Part shown: in pieces, positions 47,297 to 59,800 of the stretch
How positions within the stretch are numbered: the first letter of the stretch is position 1
Layout of the letters: every line of letters begins with the position of its first letter
Source of the DNA: Limnomonas spitsbergensis
Taxonomy: Eukaryota; Chlorophyta; Chlorophyceae; Chlamydomonadales
DNA: 64,000 bases
Assembly: GCA_037349105.1 (NCBI GenBank)
Contig: JAYJMM010000041.1
Coordinates: forward strand, 3,906,001 to 3,970,000
Direction of reading: 5' to 3'
Translations under genes and position numbers: made by a program
Notes under the pieces: model-generated
The model's database searches: none
What the model was told of the DNA's origin: nothing
Seen by the model: only the letters and a program-made list of their open reading frames with translations

Positions 47297-49009
47297 ATGC
47301 CCCATTATCTGCCCCCATCGCTCTCCCCCATTACCTCAGTACCCTCATGTCAGCTCATGCCAGATCGTAATTTCATAATAGCTGCACCCTCATCAGACTA
47401 CAACACCCTTTCCCTACTTCATGCTGTGACGCAGCTGACCCTAGCAGGCACGGTGAAAAATGATGTGATCCCTGAGATCACACTGACAAACGAAGACGGG
47501 ACGACACACTTTGTGCTAGCCGACCCGGAGTCGCATGGTATTAAAAAATTCGCTGTTTCAGCAGCGAATGTCCAGGGGGTCAAACGGTATCTGATGCCTC
47601 GGGGCGAGGGTGCCGGTAAACAGTATGACTCCTCCGGTGTGTGCTCGGTCTGCTTCGCTCTTTATCTCACGATGACAGCACACCCAGGCCTTGACTACGG
47701 ACGCCTGCAACTTCCGGAGCTACGATTCCATATTGATGGTAGGGACACAAGCAGATACCTATACAGAGTTTTGCTGGCCATTAGCACGAATACAGCGGGT
47801 CTCATGGCTGTTCATTCACATGACTAAAGCTCCAGCCCCTTAGACTACTCGCCTGCGATTTTCTCAAATCCCTCATGTATGCTGCCATTAAATGCCTCAA
47901 TGGTTACATTCTCTGTAACCCTGCAGGTGCTCCCTCTCAAATCAATCATTGTGTTCAGCATGGACAGCAGCCAGATGCTGCCAAGGAGCTCAATACCTTG
48001 CTGTTGGCGGTTAAGAAGACACCGATGCCGGCATCTCAGAAATGTCTTCCAAAACCGTTCCGCGACTCGTATGACAGATTCAGTCCCAACAAAGCACCGA
48101 TAAAAGGCTGTGGCCTTGTGTCACCTCAAAAGGTTGCGGAGTTCCTGGACGAGGTGAGGCAGGACTGATTTCGGGATGTTGAGACCTCACTTGTTTCAGT
48201 TTCCAACTGTCCGCAATCCCATAGGTCTATGCAAATTGTAACAAATTGCTTTGGCAAAGGCTCTATCCCGCTTTACCTGGCACTAAACACTCAGAAATAC
48301 AGCCATAACCTACATTTTGCCACAGATAGCTCCATACTTCTCAGTTTTTTTTCGAACTGATGATTGTATTGTGTTTCCACCCACTCTCGCTAATTTTCCA
48401 GATGGTCCTGGCAGGCGAAGTGGTCTTCGTCTTCCAGAATCCGGGGAAGGGATCAGGGAGGACAGGAACAGGGAGGACAAGCGGGGCTGCGCAGTCTGAA
48501 GTCGGAACTGCGCTCGCATGTTCCCAGCGAGATGAAGCAGGAGGAGAAGGTGTGTAACACCAAGAGTACCTAAAGTAGTGGTGGGAATGTCCCATGTACA
48601 TCTGAGTAGACTTGTGTGTAGTTTGAAAGGGCTTCGCTGAGCAAGAAAAGACACGTGTATAACTATTTATCTCTTTACTTAAACTGATGCGTCGCCGTGA
48701 CGGGATGTGCCTGCGAAATCTTGAATGCGCAGTGGTACAACGACAACACGAAGGCCTCATGCAGTCGAAGGGAGTCTCCGAGCCCACCCAGAGTGCACAC
48801 GAGGCAGTGTCCCAGGCCGGCCCCTCAGTAAGCGTTATTTGAATGAAATAAGCTCGTAACTATGTACCGCTCCTGCAAGCTTGTCACTGCTCCACATTTG
48901 TGTAAATAAATGTATGTTGCTCTATTTCTTTCAGAGGAGGGTGGAAGATAATGGAGTTGTATCTGCTTGTCAGCAAGAGCAGCTCAGCGGGAAGGTGCAA
49001 CAGGTGTGA
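47297..49009 (+). CDS. Five-exon gene, 328 aa, unknown function, between retroelements
   Basis: Exons 47297-47738, 47927-48153, 48402-48549, 48733-48827 and 48935-49009 give 987 nt from ATG to TGA with consistent phases. Donors are GATG/GTAGGG, GACGAG/GTGAGG, GAGAAG/GTGTGT and CCTCA/GTAAGC. Acceptors include AACCCTGCAG, TAATTTTCCAG and ATTTCTTTCAG. The N-terminal ~225 residues look like a folded domain (FIIAAPSSDYNTLSLLHAV, VCSVCFALYLTM, LQLPELRFHID) and the rest is polar and Gln-rich. I recognise no family. Base composition is more balanced than in the left-hand genes. Its position between a truncated LINE and a gag fragment suggests either an old host gene hit from both sides or a gene carried by another transposon. 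Confidence 0.5.
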
Positions 49010-49030
49010 CCAATCTTTGATATAATCGCT

Positions 49031-49483
49031 TTAGGGCCCTCTCCCCCTCTGCCTGCCCCCCCATGCCCCTCTCCTCCCCACCCTCTGTACACATCCCTCC
49101 CTGCTCCTGCCCCCCTCCACCTCCCTGCCCCCCCCCCCCCTCTCTAGCCTCTCAAACTCATCCATCTGGGCATTGTAGATGTCCCATTCTTTGTCGAGAA
49201 ACTGCTGGAGAATGCCAGGCCATCCCTCACATGGGGCCGGGCATCCCCTTTGCTGGAGGTTCCTGAGAAACTCCACTGCATGTGCCATGGACCTGGCTGA
49301 CCCTGCGGGCCGAGTACCATAGTGATTCATGGCTAGGGCCTCTACCACCATCTGCCAGTGGTGCCTTTGCTGGGCCACCTGCCCCTCTGGCACCACCTGT
49401 AACGTTACAGGCATTGCTGCGGCCTGGTGGCTCACAACTTGAGTCGCTGCGTTCTGCCCAAACCCTTCATGGACAGACATCAT
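49031..49483 (-). pseudogene. Detached fragment of A/B-type gag
   Basis: Matches the element B polyprotein encoded at about 57297-57640 (HWQMVVEALAMNHYG against HWAMAVEALAMNHYG; GCPAPCEGWP against GCPAPCVGWP). In B this segment directly precedes the part found in A at 45682. The fragment is therefore likely to be the next upstream piece of element A, on the same strand but separated by 3.3 kb of LINE and other DNA. It ends in a G-rich low-complexity tail at about 49020-49145. Confidence 0.8.
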
Positions 49484-49730
49484 ACACGTGTGCCTCTCCT
49501 GGCTGACCCACCTGGAGTTGTAAGACTTGTCACAGTATATTACCGTATACGTGACAGAACCGTTTAGACCGCAGTTAGCGGCCGCGGAGCCTCCGCAGCT
49601 TATCTGCGGAGTCTCCGGATTTGAGCTGAGACCTAGAAACCCGCTTACGCAGGATTAGTTTGACAGGTTCTACCGTACTCTGAACTGGGCCTGCCGGGTC
49701 CCTGTATCCCGGCAATTGCCTTGGCTAGTT

Positions 49731-50172
49731 ACTTCGTCCCTTTCTAAAGGACAGACCTCTATTTGTAACAAGCACCGGCAGTCTTTGAGACCAGCAGCTT
49801 CCATATAAGTCAGTACCTTAACTCGAGTCAAGCCTAGCTCAGCCACCGCTGATCTAGCTGGAGACAAGTACCCCAGTAAGAGAAACGAGACTCTGCAGAA
49901 GAAGAAGTACGCAGCCTCGTCCCGTCCGTCTCTCCGCGTGTTACGCGGTAAGTGCCCTTAACATAGCCCAGCTGGATCGCGACCAGACGGCCTATGCCCC
50001 CAAAGTCTGTTGCTATATATACACAATTCCACCTAGCTGCTTAACTCGAAGAGCACTCGCAGCCAGTGAGTAGTCACTGAGCCTGCCCGTAGGCGTCCGT
50101 CACTGCAGTGAGGAAAGAAGTCCGCCACGGACCTGAAGCGCACCTCGCGTGTCCTTTAGAAAGGGACGAAGT
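49731..50172. repeat. 23-bp perfect inverted repeat bracketing the element B terminal repeat
   Basis: ACTTCGTCCCTTTCTAAAGG plus ACA at 49731-49753 is the exact reverse complement of 50150-50172. Imperfect pairing (GGCTAG) continues outward for about 10 more bases. The 442-bp interval contains the block shared with element A. Confidence 0.85.
49818..50150 (+). repeat. Element B 5' terminal repeat (LTR) with promoter-like sequence
   Basis: About 333 bp, matching the reverse complement of 35482-35828. It contains CTATATATACA at about 50015-50025 (CTATACATACA in A), a likely TATA box for element transcription. A strong splice-donor-like GCGGTAAGTGCC lies near 49945, also conserved in A. Exact LTR ends are not resolved. 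Confidence 0.72.
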
Positions 50173-50846
50173 AGATCTAGCCTGATCAGCCTGATTTGCC
50201 AATTCCTGCTAAAGGTGCTTGTGCAGCGAGATTGGAATTTTGTTTGTATGCAAACAACCTTGGACAGCATATGAATTGCACTTTGCTGTGGTAATCTCCA
50301 TAGAGAGTGCCAAGTTAAGCCCTGAGAATCACTAAGAGTGGCAACTTAGTGTTGAGTCCAGGAGAGGCTTGAGGATCTGGCTGTGGATTTATACACCCAG
50401 CAGATAATTCCTGTATGACTGCAGATTGAGATCAGGTGGATCCAATCATTCATCATTGACAGAAGTAAACTTGTTGGCAGATCATCCAAGGTTAAAATTT
50501 TGTGGTGTACCAAAGGATCCCCGCAGGCGTCAGAGAGGAACTGACACAGCGCAAGATCCGCCAGGAGGCAGACATCCGCAGGGGACGTGCGCCAGCTAGA
50601 GGCAGCCCAGCCAGCAAAGGTGGGAAGGGGCTAAAAAGGGCGAAGGAGGATTCCGCCAGATACAAATATTAGTGAGCATAAAAGCAGAGGGCAAGGCCTA
50701 TCGCGCAAAATTGCTGTACCTGCCGTCCAGCCTTGACTAGCAGATCCTCACCAGGTTGCAGTAAGGATAAGGGGCAGAAGCCTAAACGTTAGCAGGTTTT
50801 GTAGGGGGTGTCGCCAGCACGCCTGCAGAACAGTGCGGTTCGTAAA
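50173..50846 (+). other. Element B leader
   Basis: Untranslated leader between the terminal repeat and the polyprotein ATG. I could not identify a tRNA-complementary primer-binding site. From about 50490 to 50669 there is a Lys/Arg-rich open stretch without ATG, in the same frame as the polyprotein (VREELTQRKIRQEADIRRGR), ending in TAG TGA. Further in-frame stops follow at 50677, 50790 and 50802. Confidence 0.5.
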
Positions 50847-53800
50847 ATGCCTGTAGAGATGACAGGCATAGATCTAAACCCCGATAGGCACCAGCACCCT
50901 GACGTCCAACGGAGGAGTGGGCGTCTGAGGGGGCTGGAGCCGGGAATAGACCTAAAAAATGCTAGTGCTGAGATTGTGGCAGAGGCCCTGTTGATAGCGG
51001 AAAAGCTGTCAGAGCCAGTAGAACCGCCTGCAGAGGATTTCAGGGTACGTGAGCCAGACCGTGTACCACCCAGAGGGGCAGGGGCGCAAGCAGATGGTGC
51101 AGTACTAGTAACACGAAAAGGCATTGGTCGAGGGGGTCCGTTGCCCGCTGGTTCCGACAGCTGTCTGAATTTCGAGCAGGGTCAGACTCAAGCGGGAACC
51201 CCAGAGTTGATCTTGGATCAAGCAACGGAAGCATCCCAGAGCTGTGACACGCGACAGAGCAGTGCACCTGAGGCCGAGCCGCAGCAGAGCCTGCCCAGGG
51301 TGGCAAGTGTTACACAACAGGTTGAAAAAGATCCCAGCCAATCGGGTCTAAGGGCAGAAGTAGCCGCAGCTTCAGACAAGTTTGCAGGCTGGCATAAGAC
51401 CTGCGAAGTCAAACCTCGAATAAAGGCGGAGGGAGAAAGGGCCAGGATTGTGCCTGCAGAGGTCAAACACGAGGAAGATGAGCCACAGCCAGCAGCAGGC
51501 AGACAGAGCTCGCAGGCAGGCAAGGACAGGGAGAAACCAGCTGAGCCGGTAGGGAAGCCTTGGGCTGATCTATCCGAGGAAGAGCAGCCAGACCCAGTTC
51601 AGGAAAAGCAGGGGCAGCAGACTACAGCAGAACTGCGTCCCGTGCAGCAGCTGCAGCCGCGCAAGGCACTGGTTAGAAGAGGAGCTGGATCCACAGTCTT
51701 CGGCACACCGCTGTCCAGTTTTCCACCCAGCGTGAACAGACCTGCGCAGACGTCCAAGGAGGGATCTGGCAGCCAGAGGCAGAGAGAGCCAGAGCGCTCG
51801 GAGACCGGGGGAGTCGCGTGCGGAAATGAGGAGGTAGAAGGGCCGATCGGTTGGGCAGGAATTGTGCAGTGGGCAACAGACCTGTGGAAGCAAGTGTGCT
51901 CCAGGACGTTCTTGCATTTCCAGGACCAGGTCACAGCCATTGAGGAGTTCAAGGCCCATCATCTGCGGGGATGGGCAACAAAGGCCATGTTGGGTATCCC
52001 CCACACAGGTCTGGACAGGGCGCTACTGTTAGCCGCCCTTGGACAGGTATCCAAGGGAAGGACGGGACACGAAGCAGCCAGGGCTGTTAAAGCCTTCGCA
52101 GACGAATGGTGCAAAGAGGTCACAGGAGACCAGGAGGAACCTGGGTCAGAGCCAGAGGATGAGGAGGACCAGGTGTGGGAAGGATTTGAAACAGGGGTGC
52201 AGCGGCCTGAGGGGATCAGGGAGGTGCAAAGGTGGCAGCAGCAGGCAGGAGCCGCGTTAACACCAACACTCAGATCTGCAGCCTTCGAGGTCAGCAGCGA
52301 GCCCAGCCTCAGAGGACGGCCAAGGGGCAGGGAAGCACCCAGAGCCAGCAGTCCAGCCGCCAGCGAAAGGGCGGAATTGACTAGCCAATCACTTGCCAGA
52401 ATGGCAGAGCAAAGCACAGCGACACGCAGAGCAAGCAGGCAAGAGTCTTATGAGTTGCTGCGCATAGTCGAGGACAAAGAGAACGCATACCAGGAAACCC
52501 AGGTGGATTACATCAAGGAATTCCTGAGGAACAGGCAGCCAGGCGCGGCAAGAGGAGCTAGGAGGAATGAGCCTGCATGCAGCGCACAGAGCAGTGGCCC
52601 AAAAATACAGGAGGCCAAAGAGGAAACACAGTCTGATTCCTACGCCAGGAATTACACAGGCGGGACGCAGCCAGGTCGGCAGAGCCGGGAGCCGCCCAGG
52701 GGGCAGGCATACTCCAGGGAACAACCTCACCAGCATAGCCAAGAGCCGCCCAGAGGACAGGCAGAGGGCAGGGAACAACCAAGCCAGCAGAGCCAGGAGC
52801 AATTAAGGGGACCAGCGGAACGCAGCAGAGGTGTGCGGCATGAATGGCAAGACCAGGAGCTGCCCAGGGGACAGGCAGAGCCCGGCAGAGCACAGCCTTG
52901 GAGACCTGGATCTGACAGCAGACCAAGCAGAAGCGAACCAGAACGACCGCCACCCGAAGGAAGTAGAGGCTCGGCAGGCAGAGCGGGCAGACAGCCATCA
53001 CGAGACGCTCACGATCATGATGAGGATTATAACAGACATGACAGGTATCATTCAGGCCGCAGCCCATCGAGGGGCGGCAGTGGAGGACCTAGGTCGCGGT
53101 CAGGGTCAGTAGATTCGGGACCAGGGGGAGCGGACAGACGCAGGCCAGGAGCCAGACAGGAGTCCAGCGACCAGGAAATGAAAAGGCTCGATCGGGAGCA
53201 GGCGAGGGTGAACCTGCAGCTGCAGCAACAGATGGTATTGCAGCTGGCAGGGGTAGCCAAGGTAGCCAAGATCCCAGCCATCCAAGGCAACGTACCAGTC
53301 CTGGATATGTCACACCCAGGAGCGGTTGCAGCCAGAAAGTATTGCCAGGCGTGTGGGTACTGGGGATCGCACAACAGGTTGGCAATGTCAGATGACCAAC
53401 CAGCATTCGCCGTGGTGGCAGGTGAAATAGCTGGATCATGCCAGTCGCCGTCAGCTATGACGTTGCTGATCAAGTCGCTGGTCAAGCTGTGGGACAGCAA
53501 GCCTGCCAGCATGAGGCCGCTGATGGCAGCCATCAGGGCAGCGCCCCACGCAGGAAACAGAATTGCCAGAGAGGTGGAGCGGATCGAACAGCAGTGGATA
53601 GCCCCAGCGGAGCAGAAGGGTTGCGAAGCTTCGCTACTCACGTTGTGGATCAGGGTGGTCCAGGAGGAGGTGGGAAAGCCAACTTCAGAGGAGAGGACGG
53701 CCATCACCAACCTCAGGCTAGGAGTAAAAACTACTCTAGACCCGGACGTCAAGCCAGAGGAGACGGTGGAAGCATTTGCTCACAGAGTACTGACAACGGC

Positions 53801-56800
53801 AGAGTTGCTGCAGATCTCAAGGGATGCAGTAGATCACTTCGGCAGAAGCCACTCGGTCTCTCGCATGTTCCATGACGGACTCCCAGCGGTTGCTAGAGCC
53901 AAGCTGAGCAAGTTCGTTATGACGGTGCCAGGGTATCTCAGCATGAGCGATGAAGACCAAATCGCAGTACTCACGCAGCAGGTGGTGCTGTGGGAGAGGT
54001 TTGCCCTGGAAATGGGTGACCTGGGAGGTACCGGCTTCAGGCAGATAACCAACAGCGGGCCTGGCCAGGGAGAGGCACAGCCCAACAGGGGCAGGAGAGA
54101 GAGAGCAGGACAGTGGGAGATGCGAACACGCCTTGATGGAATTGTGCACCCCACAGGCTCAGCAGCAGTACCACAGGCGCGGATGGATGGTAAACCCAGA
54201 GGAGTTACCTGGGCGGACCAAGCAGGGGCGGCAAATTACAACGCTGAGGGTGGCTCAAGCGCAGCCAAGGCATGCTACCAGTGCGGTAGTACGTCGCACC
54301 TAGCCAGGGATTGCAGGGCGCCCAGGGCCAGGGATGAGCGCAGACCTATGCCCCTGGTTACAGACATCACACCTGGACCGGCCAGACAGCCGCAACAGCA
54401 GTATCCGCAGCAACAGCAGTATCCGCAGCAACAGCAGTATCCCCTGCCGCCAAGGCCGCAGCAGGGACAGGCGGCAGGCAGGCCGTATGACAGGAATCAG
54501 AACAACAGACAGTATCCTAGGCCTGGGCCTGGCCAGGGAGGTCAGGCGCAGCAGGCAGCCCACGTGTCGCATCTCAGCAATGCAACGGGGCAGGCTGAGC
54601 CAGAGGGATGGCACCAGACCATGGCAGAGATGCTCAGCGAGTCCGTAGCACTCATGACGCAGGTTGGGCTGGTACCCAAGCCTGCAGGTTTCAAGCAGGC
54701 AGTTCATAACGCCCGTCCTAAGTCGTTTTTGCCAGAACCTTTGCAGGAGGAGGAACCAGTACCAGGATTCACGGTACAACCCTCCAGGAAGGGAGCAAAG
54801 AGGCTGGTATTGAGTAAACTAGCTGACGATATGTCTGACATCCGCCTACAGGTGTTGAAGTTGAACGAGCGGCTCTCAGCGCTGTCGTTCACCACGATGC
54901 CCATGGGAGGAGACAACACCGGCCACAGGGGTGAGACTAGTAACACCAGGCCAGAGGGTAGAACGGTGACGGCTGCACCCAAGCTGCAGTATTTCAAAAA
55001 TGACAGAAGCAACCTGGAGCAGTGTGTGGGACTTATGGTCAATGGGAAGGTCCTGGTGGCTCAGAAAGCACTCATGGACTCCGCATGCACGTGCCATGTC
55101 ATCACTGTCAATATTGCAGAGCAATTAGTTGCCATGGGGGCGGAGCTGGTGCGTACAGACGAGAAGATTCGTACCACAGACAATGCAGGGGCAGATCTGT
55201 ATGGAGTACTGTTCATTTATGTGGTGTATGGATACGGAGGGCCCAATGCCATTATGGAGCCCACGGTGGTCAGGGTCGTTAAGACACCACCGGATGCATA
55301 TGAGCACTTGGTAGGGAACCCAGAGTTCCTCAAGTATAACGGGGTCTTAGAGGCAGCAGGAAGGCTGACCTTACGGCCCAGAGAGGGCCCACAGAGAGTG
55401 CAAGGGGTCAAGGACATTACGCTGCCACTACTGCGGGCATCTCCGGCAGGGGGGTACCAGGCAGCAGCAGTGGCATGGGCAGGAATTCAGTGTGGATTCG
55501 CAGAAAGAGAGGGGTGGCCAGCTGCAACAGTTGAAACAGAGCACGAACCGCTCTTACAGCATTCCATGGCCACACGCGCAGGTACCGCTATAAGGGCCGA
55601 ACAGGGCGCAGGACCCAGCAGCGAGCCAAACCCCAGGCTACAAAGGCGCAGGCTGGTGCCAGTCGAAGCAGCAGTGGAAGAGACCGCCACACCAACCGCA
55701 GAGGAAATGGCAAGAGCGCGCAGAGCCGCGGAACTCTCTGACGTTGAGAAGAGGGCGGTCAGGGACTTCATGCCAGCAGGCCCCGCCTGCCCGTGCGCCT
55801 TGTGCGGAAAACCAGACAAGCACGCGGTGGAGGAGTGTGAGAGGAGGATTCAGGACTTTTCGCGGACACCCGAAACAGCGCCTGCGGTGCAGGCAGGGCC
55901 GCCTGCAGCGCAGAGGAGGGGATACGGCACAGCTGCAGCCGATAGAGCTGCACAGGCAACTTCAACGCGCAGCAGGGGAGAGCAGCAGCAGCAACAGCAG
56001 CAGCTGCAAAAGCAACCGCAGGTGGCAGGGCCTAGAGTGCAGCAGGCCAGCAACGGCAAGGGTAGGCAGGCGCAACAGCAGCAGTGGCAAGGAAAACCAG
56101 GGGCGGCAAGGGCCCCTGCGCAATCAGCCAGCAACAGCGAAGATGAGGCGCAGGAAGCAGAGGAGGAGGAAGATTGCAGCGTAGAGAAGGTTCCAGAGCC
56201 AGGGACCAGCCCAAAAGACAGGCAAATCAACAGGCTGGCAGGGCAAGTCAACGGGCTGAAAAAGGCTCTAAGATGGAGAGAGCGGCAAATGTGGAAGCAG
56301 TCAGCGGAAATTGTGGATTACCTGAAAGGCCAGCTGGCCGGGTGGAAGGTCATCACGGATGGTCAGCAGGTCATGACAACGGTCCAGCGAGAGTACATCC
56401 TGCGGGCAGATGAGCTGAACGGGCTGCAGGAGACCCTGGGACTACAGCACTTGGGGGGCCCGCCAAACCACGGGCAGCCGCTCCCATTCGAAACATACCC
56501 AGAGTTGGCGGGGTGCGTCAGGGCAATGTTGGCGACTCCGTCCCCGCTACGAGACGTGGACAGCGAGCATTCCGGCATGGAGGAGCCGAAGAAGCGCAGT
56601 CCTTCTAGCAGCGACGAGAGCGGCTCAGGGGACAGAAGGCTACGACGGCGCAGCAGAAGCGCGCAAAGGGCCATCAGTGAGGAGCGCCAAGGGGCGGTGC
56701 CAACGCCGGCAGCCAGGACCCAGCGGCAGGGCGCAGGGAGGCGCAGCAACAGCGAGGAAAGGAGCAGGGACCGCAGACAGCGGTCACCATGCAGGGACCA

Positions 56801-59800
56801 GCCCAGGGGCAGATCCAGGGAACGGCACCATGCTGAGGTTGCCAGGCCTTACAGGCAGGGGCAGGAGCACCAGAGAGGCCCAGGCCCCGGGCCGACAAAC
56901 AGAACCCTGGCAGAGGGCAGCGGGGCGGCAGAGCCTAGGCGTCACCTGGGACCGCGCCATGGTGGATTGTGCTTCAAGTGCAATCAGCCGGGGCACTTTG
57001 CCAACGAGTGCACCAACCCGGAGCAGGCCGGGCTGACAGGCGACAGGCCAGGGGCACCTGCAGGCCCAGCGCGGGGCTATGGAACCTGGGGCCCAGGCAG
57101 GGGCCAGGGGATGCCCATGGAGAGCAGGCGCAGGACCTTCGATACTGCCATGGGAACTCCCAGTGCAAGGGACTTCCAGCAGGGGGCAGCAGGCCCCAGC
57201 GCGTGGCCAGAACCGCCAGCGCGACAGGAACCACCGGAGGGCGAGCAACCAAGGTGGGAGGGGACAGGAGGCCACACGTGCTTCATGACATGCCACATGG
57301 AAATTAGCCAGGACAGAGATGCCTACCAGGCTGAGGTCAGTCAGGCAGGACCAGTTCAGGTGGCCCCTCAGAGGGTGCCAGAAGGGCAGGTAGCCAGTCA
57401 GGTAAACCACTGGGCGATGGCTGTAGAGGCGTTAGCCATGAACCATTATGGGACTATGCCTGCAGGGTCGGCCAGATCCGTAGCACATGCGTTGGAGTTC
57501 TTGAAGGATCTCCAGAGGAGGGGGTGCCCAGCTCCGTGTGTAGGATGGCCAAATCTGATGCAGAGGTTCCTAGACAGGGAATGGGACAAGTATGATGAGC
57601 AGTGGGATGAGTTTGAGAGACGCGAGCGGGAGGCAGTACCCCAGCACGACGTAGACGGGTGGGATACCGATTCAGGATCCAACCTTTCAGCAGGCAGATA
57701 TGAGCCTCAGGAACCCTCGCCCTTGCATGAAAGAGAGTTTGGCGTGTTATGTCCAGGTACCCCGGAGGGCAATCAAGACACAGGCAGAGGGGTAGCGGGA
57801 GCAGCCGCCGAGACAGAGGAGCCACACAGAGCGGGGTCGCGACTCCCAGCGGCCAGAGGGACCGCAGCAGGGAGCCAGCTGGACGCTCGGGCGGGGCCCG
57901 TTAGGACCCATAAAGGCACTAGCTCTCGGTGCAATGCTTGGGGAGGAATCGACGAGGACGGAGAGACACAGCACGGCAGCGAGAGGGAAGGGAGGTCTGA
58001 CGCAAGGGGCGAGGACAGGCAGCTTGACCAGTCCTTCAGCAGAGACAGGTCCTACAGCAGAGAACGCATCTACATACAGCCGTTCCCGCAGTCGCTGCCA
58101 GCAGGCGAGCCCTTTGTGCAGTACTTCCGCCTGGGGGAAGAGATGCCAGAGGCGTCCACCTCCGGGGCCATGCTGACTATGCCAGGGGAGTGCAGGGACG
58201 GGCCATGTCGGTTGCAGAACCATAGGCTCCTGGACGGCGGAGAGCAGACATGTGTTGACAGGGCAGCAGCCATGCAGGCAGTTGCCAGGATGATTTTCCC
58301 GTGGGACGCAGTGACAGCTGTCATGCTGGGCGCTGCGCTCAAAGGATACATCCTGTCCAGCACAAATATAGCAGATTACATGCAGAGGGGATGGTCGCGG
58401 CACCCCATCTATGCACACTGCGTTAGCGAGATGGTGAGTCTCGCCATTGCAGCAGGCATCACAGCGGTGGATGCAGCATGCTGGGCGCACCCGGACATGC
58501 CAGACATTGCGCCAGCCGAGGGGATGTGGCAGGGCGCGCAGCCAGGATTCATGCGCACACCGTGGGCGATGGATTGTGTCCGTGAGCTGATGGGGCACCC
58601 AGCCCTCAGAGACCGCGCATTTTATGTGCCAGTCCAAGCCATGGGCGAGTTCGAGAGATTTGTGGAAACAACAGAGCAGGCCCCAGTGAGGGCAGGGCTG
58701 TGTCACCCAGGCAGGCCAGGGCGGTGTGAGGCGACCATAGAGGCGTCCATCGTCATCCCCAGGACGGTCGCAGGACAAGCAGTGCCGTGGGGGCCAGCGC
58801 CAGGGGACGCCAGGGCAGCCATTCCAGTCCAGCAGCTAGTAACTTACTACTATGAGGAGATGGCTGATGAGGAGTTGCCCGTTTCATCGGCATGGATCCA
58901 CATGCACGCGACTCACGATGATATGCCCGTCTACCTGTTTGCAAGGCACCAGCAGGACGTGGCAGTCACTAAGTGCGCGTCAGTAGACGAGGCGGAGTTC
59001 CACGCCTATACCTACGCTAGGGGAGCAGACCCGACAGTGTGGACGCTCCTGCTAATGGCGCTGCAGAGGGTCCTGCTCCCAGGACAGCGATCAGCGGCCA
59101 TGCGGCATGTGTGGGGCGTAGAGGATCAGTGGGCGCCTACAGAGGTAACAGCCTGTCCAACATGGCCTTACGGACCCCAGCAGTCGCCAGCATCAGGAGC
59201 CATGTGGGAAGGAGAGGAAGAGCTGGCGAGCTCGCCGTTCGCAGTAGAACGCCTGGCAGCATATGTGCACCAGTGGGTGCGTCAGGAGCGGAGGGCGTGG
59301 CACGACAACAGGGCCAGCAGCGTGCTGCCCTATTGGCAGGCTGACGTCATAACGACGCAGTTGTGGAGACAAGCGCACCCAGCAGGGGTGCGCACACTGC
59401 ACCCTCTGTTCAGAGGAGCAGGGGAAGTAGGCATCGAGGAGGAGTTGGAGGACTTGAGGAACCAGCCGAGTAGGGGACATGGGCCGGTGGGCAGGCGAGG
59501 CGCCGATGCAGAGGAGCCAGCAGCAGCCACCGACGGCCCTGTCCAGGATGAGGAGCCGGAATGGACCCAGGTGGCATTTGTAACATTTGGGGCGGCAGCT
59601 GCCTCATGGGAGCTGCTGGAGTATGTGGACGACTTGGGGGTATCAGCACTGGAGGCTGAGCCTAGGGGACGGGCAGAGCCCCAGGCGCCCCTGGACAGTG
59701 TCGGCACATCGCCCACGGAGGACTCAGACAGCAGGATCCCAGAGCTCAGCGACAACGTTTCAGAGGGCCCACCACCACTGGTTGAGATCACCGAGTCAGA

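Noticed and set aside
48310..48787. Minus-strand frames of 114-148 codons
   Set aside because: They lie opposite exons of the five-exon plus-strand gene, whose phases and splice sites are consistent.
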